DNA of 8,459 nt, taken from assembly GCA_028710385.1 (NCBI GenBank), contig JAQTUC010000062.1:1-8459 (forward strand), given 5' to 3'. A program made the position numbers and the translations under genes. Every line of letters starts with the position of its first letter. The stretch's first letter is position 1. The notes beneath the pieces are model-generated. The model was not told where the DNA came from. It searched no databases and saw only the letters and a list, made by a program, of their open reading frames with translations. Below, in pieces: positions 1 through 5,096 of this stretch. The stretch comes from Candidatus Omnitrophota bacterium. GTDB lineage: Bacteria > Omnitrophota > Gorgyraeia > Duberdicusellales > 4484-171.

Positions 1-1
1 T

Positions 2-454
2 GGATTTCTCTGGGGGGTTGGAGTAAATGCTTCTTACCGTTTTAAAAATAATTTTGGTTTAGGCATAGATGCGCAATTTAATATGGCTTCCAACAAGGCA
101 AAATCTATAAGCGGAACATCTGACCCGCAATTTATAGACGCAAACGCACCCGTTAAAACATATGAAACTCAGATAGCGCCTTATGTAAGCTACGATTGGA
201 AGGTAAATGACAAATTAAAAATCATGCCTTACGTCGGCGGGTATTATTCCTTTTACAACATATATAAAGGGGTAAGCTTTTTTGACGATCGGGGCGTTGG
301 TTATTTCACTGAGGATGAAAAAATAAGAGGCAAAAACAAAATGGGGCCGTTGGTGGGTATTGAATCATTAATTTTTGACCGCGTTACTTTTACGATAGAA
401 GGACGTTTTGTTTCTGAAACAGCCATAACAACATCTTTAACATATAGATTTTAA
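2..454 (+). CDS. Outer-membrane β-barrel protein, 3' end only
   Basis: This is the C-terminal 150 residues of a gene that begins before the window; the frame is open from base 2 to the TAA at 452-454, so the internal ATG at 83 is not the true start. The translation alternates polar and hydrophobic/aromatic residues in short amphipathic strands separated by charged, glycine-rich turns, for example VGVNASYRFKNNFGLGIDAQF, YVSYDWKVNDKLKIMPYVGG and RVTFTIEGRF. It ends in SLTYRF. A C-terminal phenylalanine closing a final β-strand is the usual recognition signal for outer-membrane barrel assembly. I infer a small OmpX/OmpW-like or porin-like barrel; the substrate and number of strands cannot be told without the N-terminus. 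No T-rich terminator follows. Confidence 0.8.
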   Translation, partial: GFLWGVGVNASYRFKNNFGLGIDAQFNMASNKAKSISGTSDPQFIDANAPVKTYETQIAPYVSYDWKVNDKLKIMPYVGGYYSFYNIYKGVSFFDDRGVGYFTEDEKIRGKNKMGPLVGIESLIFDRVTFTIEGRFVSETAITTSLTYRF

Positions 455-464
455 GCAATGCTGA

Positions 465-496
465 ACCATTTTCTACGCCCGGAGGCGGAAGCTGGT
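465..496 (+). repeat. Hairpin of the promoter-linked module, copy 1
   Basis: Interrupted inverted repeat: ACCA (465-468) pairs with TGGT (493-496), TTC (471-473) with GAA (488-490), and CGCC (476-479) with GGCG (484-487) around a CGGA loop, 11 pairs in all. It ends 5 nt before the -35-like hexamer of promoter-like copy 1. There is no T-run after it, so it does not look like an intrinsic terminator. Its layout matches the hairpin at 1691-1720 although the stem bases differ. Confidence 0.5.
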
Positions 497-501
497 CTTG
501 T

Positions 502-530
502 TTGGCCACTAAATTTTCCCGCAGTAAAAT
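502..530 (+). promoter_or_regulatory. Promoter-like repeat, copy 1, upstream of the 591 gene
   Basis: TTGGCC at 502-507, a 17-bp spacer and TAAAAT at 525-530 fit a σ70-type promoter. The spacer core AAATTTTCCCGCAG is also conserved in the copy at 1656, where only one of 17 spacer bases differs. The -10 ends 60 nt before the start codon at 591. A spacer conserved between copies is not needed for σ70 recognition, so it suggests an operator, an unusual σ factor, or a repeat that has spread by copying. Confidence 0.6.
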
Positions 531-590
531 ATATCAAAGTTTAGCGGGTAGACGGCAAATTTTATTAATCCAACAATTTATAGAGGTGGT

Positions 591-1550
591 ATGGTGAGAT
601 TGGCAGTTATTTTGACTCTCAGCCTTACAGTTATAAATTTTAACGCCCACGCCGGCATTGGTGGTATTGTTGGAGGGGGGATGTCGGCGGGAGCAAGAGG
701 CGGGCCCAGCGATAGAACAGCGCAGCTTGCCTGCGCTATTTCCGATGACGGCCTTAATTGGACAAAAACCAGCGAACCTTTGATTGAGCCTGCGTTATTT
801 CCTTGCGCTGTTTTTGACGGAGAGCGCCTTAGGTTTTATTTTTCCAGGAATCCGTCTTCTAGGAAAAGCAGGATATTTGTTAAAATGACAAAAGACGGCG
901 TAAAATGGGAAGATAAAAAAGTTACGGTTTCCGGTTTGCCTGCCAACACCAGTGCCAAAGAGCCTTCAGTAGTAAAGCTTTCCGACGGAAGATATAGAAT
1001 GTATTATCGTGAGTACCTTTATTCAGGAGAAAATCCGGTTTTATCCAAAGGCAATTTTATTATTGCTTCCGCGATATCCGGCGATGGAATAGATTTTAAA
1101 AGAGAAGACGGCATAAGGTTTACGTTCCAAAAGGTAACAAACCCCGATGTTATTCAAATGGGCGATATCTGGCGAATGTTTCTTGATGAGGACTCGCGCA
1201 TAGTAAGTGCGGTATCTTATGACGGCGGCATTAATTTCAGTTTTGAAAAATATATTGAGCTTGACGGCCATCTGACTTCAACAATTAAACTTCCTAACGG
1301 GTACCGCATGTATTATCAGGCGCATGGCAATATCGGTTCCCGAAAAATTTATTCCGCATTTTCAAGCGATGGCGAAAACTGGGTTAAAGATGAAGGCGTA
1401 AGAATAGAAAGGAAAGGAAGCAGTACAATTTCCATGGCTATCGGTATACTCGGTTTAAAGTATTGGATGTTTTATGGAACTGATTACGACAATAACGATA
1501 CCCAGAAAAAATCCATAGGTAAAACCCTTAAATATTTGTTTTTTCCGTAA
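591..1550 (+). CDS. Exported five-bladed β-propeller-like protein, possibly glycosidase-related
   Basis: A 319-residue protein with a signal peptide (residues 1-21, hydrophobic core LAVILTLSLTVI, likely cleavage after AHA) and a glycine-rich linker to about residue 40. Two motifs then alternate five times. One is S-x-D-G-x-x-[WF], near residues 51, 99, 163, 209 and 258. The other is R/W-[MF]-[YF]-[YF], near residues 80, 135, 193, 238 and 291. The period of about 50 residues and five units fit a five-bladed propeller of the GH43/GH32/sialidase-like superfamily, where such Asp-box-like turns are common. I see no firmly identifiable catalytic triad, so it may bind sugar rather than cleave it. 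GAGGTGG lies just before ATG 591. Promoter-like copy 1 precedes it, and it appears to be transcribed alone. Confidence 0.8.
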   Translation: MVRLAVILTLSLTVINFNAHAGIGGIVGGGMSAGARGGPSDRTAQLACAISDDGLNWTKTSEPLIEPALFPCAVFDGERLRFYFSRNPSSRKSRIFVKMTKDGVKWEDKKVTVSGLPANTSAKEPSVVKLSDGRYRMYYREYLYSGENPVLSKGNFIIASAISGDGIDFKREDGIRFTFQKVTNPDVIQMGDIWRMFLDEDSRIVSAVSYDGGINFSFEKYIELDGHLTSTIKLPNGYRMYYQAHGNIGSRKIYSAFSSDGENWVKDEGVRIERKGSSTISMAIGILGLKYWMFYGTDYDNNDTQKKSIGKTLKYLFFP

Positions 1551-1655
1551 AAGAAATCTCTGGGATAAGTCCACAGTTCCCATAATCTTTATTTTCTAAC
1601 CCATCATTCTGATAACCTGTAAGCACAATAACATAATAGCCCGCCATTCAATCTC

Positions 1656-1684
1656 TTTACCGCTAAATTTTCCCGCAGTAAACT
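1656..1684 (+). promoter_or_regulatory. Promoter-like repeat, copy 2 (tandem with copy 3)
   Basis: TTTACC at 1656-1661, a 17-bp spacer and TAAACT at 1679-1684. The spacer differs from copy 1 at one position, so this is certainly the same repeat, but both hexamers are further from the σ70 consensus than in copy 3. It may be a decaying promoter or a second regulator-binding site. No matching hairpin lies directly in front of it, unlike the other three copies. Confidence 0.5.
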
Positions 1685-1690
1685 ACTCTA

Positions 1691-1720
1691 ACCCCGTCCA
1701 CCCCGGAGGTGGACAATGGT
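1691..1720 (+). repeat. Hairpin of the promoter-linked module, between copies 2 and 3
   Basis: GTCCACC (1696-1702) and GGTGGAC (1708-1714) form a perfect 7-bp stem around a CCGGA loop. Outside a small internal loop, ACC (1691-1693) can pair with GGT (1718-1720). The architecture repeats that at 465-496: an outer ACC/GGT clamp, an internal loop, a GC-rich stem and a CGGA-type loop. TGGT ends 6 nt before the -35 of copy 3. No T-run follows. Confidence 0.6.
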
Positions 1721-1726
1721 TCTGCC

Positions 1727-1755
1727 TTGACCGAAAAATCTTTCCGCAGTAAAAT
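1727..1755 (+). promoter_or_regulatory. Promoter-like repeat, copy 3, upstream of the 1869 gene
   Basis: TTGACC at 1727-1732, a 17-bp spacer ending in TTTCCGCAG, and TAAAAT at 1750-1755. It differs from the copy-2 spacer at four of 17 positions but keeps GCAG before the -10. Downstream it shares CAAGTTC with copy 4. It is the best candidate to drive 1869-2885 through a 113-nt untranslated leader. Confidence 0.6.
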
Positions 1756-1868
1756 ACGCACAAGTTCAGGGGCAGAGGGGTTTATGCAATCTGTAATTAG
1801 CGTTGAAGTCTTGAGAGAGCGATAGGCTTTGATTTGAGAAATGCTGACAAGGCAAACGGAGGTGTTTT

Positions 1869-2471
1869 ATGGCAAGAGTTATCCGTAAAATCATGAACCC
1901 GGTCGTAACGAAAGTGTTTTTAGTTTTAGTTTTCTTACTTTCGTTTTGCAATTTGATGTATGCGGATGTAATTGAGGCAGGGTATCATTATGTGAAAGAA
2001 TGTACGACTATAGTAAACTTAGAAACCTTTCCGGATATTGTGTTAATTACTCATGTATTCGGGGTTTTACCTCCAAAAGAACCGGTGAGGATAATTCAGC
2101 CTGGCGAATGCGTAAGTGCCGGATATCAATTAAACGGGATGAAGATATATGCTGCCGAAAAAAGCTATATTGATTCTGTTGGCCTGCGCAATATAAAAAT
2201 TTATAAGCCGAGTACTGGCTGGCCGTCTATAGACGACGAAAACGTTTTGCTTGCTAAAATAATTATGAATGGCCCTGAATATTCTCGTTCTGTTCCGGAT
2301 AGCAATCCTTTGATTGAGCAGGATACAGAATTATCAATTGCCGGTTTTGTTGAGAGTAAAGTTATTTTGTATGAATCAAAGCGAATATCAAAATTTCGCG
2401 GCAGAAAGCCGCGGATACAGGTATTTGAAAAGCCTAAACTAGAAAACCTTAGAGAAACATTCAAAAAATAA
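1869..2471 (+). CDS. Exported protein of unknown function with two conserved-looking cysteines
   Basis: A 200-residue protein I cannot assign to a named family. It starts with a basic n-region (MARVIRKIMN), then a long hydrophobic core (residues 12-29) and a probable signal peptidase site after MYA (residue 32), giving a mature protein of about 168 residues. C45 and C81 are the only cysteines in the mature part and could form a disulfide outside the cytoplasm. The C-terminal 30 residues are strongly basic (KFRGRKPRI and onward). GGAGG at 1858-1862, 6 nt before ATG 1869, fixes this start over the later ATG at residue 9. It is followed within about 50 nt by a four-helix membrane protein, so the two probably work together, perhaps at the inner-membrane surface. 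Confidence 0.7.
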   Translation: MARVIRKIMNPVVTKVFLVLVFLLSFCNLMYADVIEAGYHYVKECTTIVNLETFPDIVLITHVFGVLPPKEPVRIIQPGECVSAGYQLNGMKIYAAEKSYIDSVGLRNIKIYKPSTGWPSIDDENVLLAKIIMNGPEYSRSVPDSNPLIEQDTELSIAGFVESKVILYESKRISKFRGRKPRIQVFEKPKLENLRETFKK

Positions 2472-2522
2472 TGATTTAGTTATTTGACTGTTGAATTCAT
2501 ATTTCATATCAAAAATAATTAT

Positions 2523-2885
2523 ATGGCGCATGAATACCGATTTCTTATTGCGTTCTTCTGCACGATTGTAATTGAAATATCGGTATTATTCTTTATTTTT
2601 AAATTTGTTCTCAAAAAGACGCTGATTTTACAAAAAATCAGAAGATTGTTATTCGCCGGTTTCTTTGGTTCTTTTGCAACCTTGCCCTATGGATGGTTTG
2701 TGTTCCCGTTTTTAATAAATGTTTCGCGGCGGTCCCTGATAGTAAGCGAAATGACAGCGGTTATTCTGGAGGCATTTTTGTATTATTTTGTATTGAATAT
2801 TAACCTTAAAAAATCTTTTTTTGTTTCATTTTCCTGTAACGCCGCATCTTACCTGATTGGCAGAATAATCTTTAATTCCTTTTAA
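2523..2885 (+). CDS. Small four-helix membrane protein
   Basis: From ATG 2523 the product has 120 residues, nearly all in four hydrophobic segments at about 6-28, 40-62, 70-90 and 97-116. The joining loops are rich in Lys/Arg (KFVLKK, QKIRR, NLKK). Segment 2 carries FGSFATLPYGWFVFPF, with small residues and helix-breaking prolines, which is unlike a simple anchor. The frame is also open upstream to a TTG at 2484, which would add 13 residues and place the start 12 nt after the previous stop. Neither start has a visible ribosome binding site, so translation may depend on coupling to the 1869 gene. I do not recognise a family; a partner or anchor for the exported protein upstream is an inference from the gene order. 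Confidence 0.65.
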   Translation: MAHEYRFLIAFFCTIVIEISVLFFIFKFVLKKTLILQKIRRLLFAGFFGSFATLPYGWFVFPFLINVSRRSLIVSEMTAVILEAFLYYFVLNINLKKSFFVSFSCNAASYLIGRIIFNSF

Positions 2886-3004
2886 CGCTTACAGGGATAA
2901 CCGGCCAAATAAATATTAGAAGCTAAGAGTGTCAGAATTGGCTTATGTTTATATTGCGAAGCAGGGAGTAATAGGAATTGCTTTTTTATTCTAGGAGGTA
3001 AGTT

Positions 3005-3199
3005 ATGGAAAAAGTAGCATTGGTTGTTGCAAGCGCTGTTTTTTTAATTGTATCTATTATGCATTTGCTAAGGCTTATTTTAAATCTTCCGGTAAAAATA
3101 GGGAATTTTAATCTACCCTTACGAATAAGTTTGTATGCAAGCGCAGTCACTGTACTCTTATCAGTATGGATGTTTACACTGGGAATGGCGCAAAAATAA
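3005..3199 (+). CDS. Small two-helix membrane protein
   Basis: A 64-residue protein with two hydrophobic helices (about 4-26 and 42-61) joined by a short loop that carries PVKIGNFNLPLR. It is short but credible: AGGAGG at 2993-2998 lies 6 nt before ATG 3005, the hydrophobic pattern is regular, and a clearly coding gene follows 20 nt later. H20 and R23 within helix 1 (MHLLRLIL) break an otherwise plain hydrophobic stretch and may be functional. No function can be assigned. It could be co-transcribed with 2523-2885 (119-nt gap), but a separate promoter in that gap cannot be excluded. Confidence 0.65.
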   Translation: MEKVALVVASAVFLIVSIMHLLRLILNLPVKIGNFNLPLRISLYASAVTVLLSVWMFTLGMAQK

Positions 3200-3210
3200 C
3201 CGTAAACAAG

Positions 3211-3216
3211 GGAGGG
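3211..3216 (+). promoter_or_regulatory. Ribosome binding site that sets the start of the 3220 gene
   Basis: GGAGGG stands 3 nt before ATG 3220. The frame is open further upstream to an ATG at 3166 inside the preceding gene, but that start has no ribosome binding site and would put 18 hydrophilic residues in front of the signal peptide. Confidence 0.7.
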
Positions 3217-3219
3217 AAA

Positions 3220-3636
3220 ATGAATAAAAAAGTAAATTACGGAAAAATATTATCATTTATATTTTTGTTAAGTATTTTTGTGTTTCCTAATGCGGCAAGA
3301 GCAGAAGGGGAGCTGAAAAGTGTTTATAGGCAATATACCGCTGCAATAAATAACTTAGATGTGGAGCAATTCAAGCAAAATATGGCGGCAGAAGTAGTGG
3401 CAAAAGTTAACGCTACTACCCAAGATCAGATCCGCTCTGAAATGGAGGCGATGAAAAGGTTATCCAATAAGGACGTGGCTGTTATAGAGGAGAAGATTGA
3501 CGAGGATAAAGGAGTTCTTTCGCTTACCGGAACAAATAATCTTACCGGAATAAAACAAAACGGCACAGTCTATCTGGCCAAAGAAAACGGGCAATGGAAA
3601 ATCAAGAAAGAAGTTTGGAGTAACCCGGGCAACTAA
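3220..3636 (+). CDS. Exported NTF2-like (DUF4878-like) protein
   Basis: A 138-residue protein with a signal peptide (MNKKVNYGK, hydrophobic core LSFIFLLSIFVF, probable cleavage after ARA, residue 28). The mature part has the order expected of a small NTF2-like fold. A helix with YRQYTAAINNLDVEQFKQNM (residues 36-55) is followed by a second helical part, then β-strands with GVLSLTGTN and GTVYLAKENGQWKIKKEVW (115-133). The ending, tyrosine-leucine then NGQWKIKK, is typical of DUF4878/SnoaL-like domains that sense or bind ligands or scaffold at the envelope. No catalytic residues are evident. It follows the 3005 gene by 20 nt and is likely translated from the same mRNA. Confidence 0.7.
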   Translation: MNKKVNYGKILSFIFLLSIFVFPNAARAEGELKSVYRQYTAAINNLDVEQFKQNMAAEVVAKVNATTQDQIRSEMEAMKRLSNKDVAVIEEKIDEDKGVLSLTGTNNLTGIKQNGTVYLAKENGQWKIKKEVWSNPGN

Positions 3637-3745
3637 AATGAAAATTTTTGAACCAATTACAATATCTTCGCGAAGAGTAAAGCATAACTTATCCTGCCTG
3701 GCCCGCCTCTAAGTTTAAACCGCAAAAGTAGATAAAAATCAATTT

Positions 3746-3768
3746 AAAAAGTGATCAGCTACTTTTTT
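3746..3768 (+). terminator. Weak, possibly two-way, terminator-like hairpin
   Basis: AAAAAGT (3746-3752) pairs with ACTTTTT (3761-3767) around an 8-nt loop GATCAGCT, giving an A-tract on one side and a T-tract on the other. It lies 110 nt after the stop at 3636 and before the YcaC-like gene. The stem is AT-rich, so it would be weak. Confidence 0.4.
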
Positions 3769-3844
3769 ATTCCATTAAACATTGCTAATATGGTTTTACG
3801 GTTAAAGCAAATTCTCGACAATTGATGTTTAAAAGGAGGATTCA

Positions 3845-4462
3845 ATGGTTCAAAAAGTAATGATTGACCCGAATGAAGTTACCATGCTTTTAATTGACCA
3901 TCAAAGCGGCTTGTTTAACCTTGTAAAGGATATGTGCGTGGCTGAATTGCGTAACCACGTCATTGCTCTGGCAAAGGTGGCTACAATGCTTAAAATTCCC
4001 GTTATTACAACTGCGTCTGTGCCGGAAGGCCCAAACGGCCCGGTTATTCCGGAGATTGCGCAATTTGCTCCGCACGCAAAATACGTTGCGCGCCAGGGCC
4101 AGATTAACGCCTGGGACGTGCCTGCATTTGTGAAAGCCGTTGAAGAAACCAAACGTAAAACCCTGGTTATGACAGGAACTCTTACAAGCGTTTGCCTTGC
4201 ATTCCCGGCTGTTTCTGCTGTTGCAGCAGGTTATAAAGTGTATGCTGTTGTGGATGCTTCAGGCAATTGGAGCAAAATGGCAACTGATTTAACAATTGCG
4301 CGGCTTGCGCAGGCAGGCGTAATTCCCGTTGATACGTTTGCTGTTATAGGCGAGCTTCAGCAGACCTGGAACAGACCTGATGCCCTGGACTACGCTAAAC
4401 TTTTCGGCGAACATATTATTCCAAACTACCAGTTATTAATGGAGAGCAAGGCAAAGGCTTAA
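3845..4462 (+). CDS. ycaC: YcaC-type cysteine hydrolase (isochorismatase-like superfamily)
   Basis: A 205-residue cytoplasmic enzyme, close in length and sequence to E. coli YcaC (about 208 residues as I recall it). Shared blocks in order: LLIDHQSGL (15-23), EGPNGPVIPE (61-70), YVARQGQINAWD (80-91), TGTLTSVCLAFPA (110-122), and the end HIIPNYQLLM. The catalytic set of this family lines up as D18, R83 and C117; R83 takes the place of the lysine found in classical isochorismatases. YcaC forms octamers and its physiological substrate is not established, so hydrolysis of a small amide or ester is only a family-level statement. AGGAGG precedes ATG 3845 by 6 nt. It is flanked by a weak hairpin upstream and a strong terminator at 4461-4484, so it is probably a single-gene transcript. 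Confidence 0.92.
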   Translation: MVQKVMIDPNEVTMLLIDHQSGLFNLVKDMCVAELRNHVIALAKVATMLKIPVITTASVPEGPNGPVIPEIAQFAPHAKYVARQGQINAWDVPAFVKAVEETKRKTLVMTGTLTSVCLAFPAVSAVAAGYKVYAVVDASGNWSKMATDLTIARLAQAGVIPVDTFAVIGELQQTWNRPDALDYAKLFGEHIIPNYQLLMESKAKA

Positions 4463-4484
4463 AGGCCGCCGGTTGCCTTTTTTT
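4461..4484 (+). terminator. Rho-independent terminator of the YcaC-like gene
   Basis: AAAGGC (4461-4466) pairs with GCCTTT (4475-4480) around an 8-nt loop, and four more T follow to 4484, making a run of seven T. The stem overlaps the TAA stop codon. Confidence 0.85.
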
Positions 4485-4513
4485 ATAGTTTTTCCGGAAG
4501 ATAAATAATTGCG

Positions 4514-4534
4514 CCATTTTCGCCCTGAAAATGG
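4514..4534 (+). repeat. Hairpin of the promoter-linked module, copy 4
   Basis: CCATTTTC (4514-4521) and GAAAATGG (4527-4534) form a perfect 8-bp stem around a GCCCT loop. TGGT ends at 4535, 5 nt before the -35 of promoter-like copy 4, the same spacing as in copies 1 and 3. The outer CCA/TGG is shared with copy 1, but the inner stem has different bases. It is 30 bp past the T-run of the preceding terminator, so it is not needed for termination. Confidence 0.6.
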
Positions 4535-4540
4535 TTTGTC

Positions 4541-4569
4541 TTGACCGCTATATTATCCAGCAGTAAAAT
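4541..4569 (+). promoter_or_regulatory. Promoter-like repeat, copy 4, upstream of the 4671 operon
   Basis: TTGACC at 4541-4546, a 17-bp spacer ending in GCAG, and TAAAAT at 4564-4569. The spacer differs from copy 2 at three of 17 positions. It lies between a terminator and an operon, exactly where a promoter is required, which is the best argument that the repeat really is a promoter. Confidence 0.7.
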
Positions 4570-4617
4570 AACCGCAAGTTCTGGTTTAGCGCAAAATATA
4601 CAATTTGATTTAACATT

Positions 4618-4650
4618 AAAGCGTTGACACTACAACGCTTTGTTTGTTTA
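4618..4650 (+). promoter_or_regulatory. Leader hairpin with T-rich tail, possible attenuator
   Basis: AAAGCGTTG (4618-4626) and CAACGCTTT (4633-4641) form a perfect 9-bp stem around a 6-nt loop, followed by GTTTGTTTA. It sits between promoter-like copy 4 and ATG 4671. Depending on how well the interrupted T-tract works, it could end a short transcript of about 65-75 nt, or it could simply stabilise the leader. Confidence 0.5.
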
Positions 4651-4670
4651 TTCATTAACAAGGGGGAAGC

Positions 4671-5078
4671 ATGAGAAAAATAATATTCATAGCTTTGGCC
4701 GGTTTGCTTTTGTCTTTTAATGCATTTGCCGAGCCCTGGCCATATATTAAAGTAAGGGCGCAGCTTGTAGATTTTGAAGAGCGCAGAGCCGTAGATTATG
4801 CGGTTGAGTATGAGGAATATGTATACGCCGCGCCTGTTGCAAAATTTAAAATTGTAGAGCCTATTGAATACGCCAATGAGATAATAGGCGTAACCTACCT
4901 GCCGGATGATTACGACAGGATAAATGAATTTACCAGAAGCATAGGAGATTTTTATACCTTTGAGGTGCCGCAGGATTACATTTACGGAAATTTTTTTGAA
5001 ATAGATTACGGTTATATCAACAGGTTTCAAAAAGAATCTTCGCATACGGAAATGTTTATACCGGCACGCGTTAAGTAA
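4671..5078 (+). CDS. Exported acidic, aromatic-rich protein of unknown function
   Basis: A 135-residue protein with a clean signal peptide (MRKIIFIALAGLLLSFNAFA, cleavage after residue 20). The mature 115 residues are rich in Tyr, Phe, Glu and Asp, with alternating strand-like stretches such as YIKVRAQLVDFEERRAVDYA and YTFEVPQDYIYGNFFEIDY. A tightly folded β-rich periplasmic or surface protein is plausible. There is no cysteine and no known motif that I can name. GGGGGA just upstream of ATG 4671 is a good ribosome binding site. It is the first gene of a likely operon: the acetyltransferase starts 18 nt after its stop. The opposite strand is open over its whole length, but the signal peptide and ribosome binding site support the plus strand. 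Confidence 0.7.
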   Translation: MRKIIFIALAGLLLSFNAFAEPWPYIKVRAQLVDFEERRAVDYAVEYEEYVYAAPVAKFKIVEPIEYANEIIGVTYLPDDYDRINEFTRSIGDFYTFEVPQDYIYGNFFEIDYGYINRFQKESSHTEMFIPARVK

Positions 5079-5096
5079 CTCCAAAGGCAGGAAAGA

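Larger units (their letters stand above)
1551..1868. other. 318-bp gene-free region with two promoter-like repeats
   Basis: I find no credible gene on either strand. Just after the upstream stop, TGGGA (1561-1565) can pair with TCCCA (1578-1582) ahead of a T-rich stretch, which is at best a weak terminator. Two copies of the promoter-like repeat follow 71 bp apart (1656 and 1727) with a strong hairpin between them. After the second copy comes a 113-nt leader leading to AGGAGG-like GGAGG (1858-1862) and ATG 1869. The leader has no obvious uptake or metabolite riboswitch motif that I recognise. Confidence 0.7.

Noticed and set aside
1756..1868. Possible metabolite or cyclic-di-GMP riboswitch in the 113-nt leader
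   Set aside because: I could not match the conserved core of any riboswitch class I know; only a weak 6-bp stem around 1807-1835 is visible.
1766..1951. Minus-strand open frame of 61 codons over the leader of the 1869 gene
   Set aside because: It overlaps a well-supported start with signal peptide and lacks its own ribosome binding site.
502..4569. Repeat copies considered as a CRISPR array or insertion-sequence ends
   Set aside because: Spacing is irregular over 4 kb, all copies are in one orientation in separate intergenic regions, and no transposase or cas gene is present.
4548..5084. Minus-strand open frame of 178 codons covering the 4671 gene
   Set aside because: It lies opposite a gene with a clear signal peptide and ribosome binding site, has no ribosome binding site of its own, and its translation is a patchwork of hydrophobic, Tyr- and Lys/Arg-rich stretches with no domain pattern.
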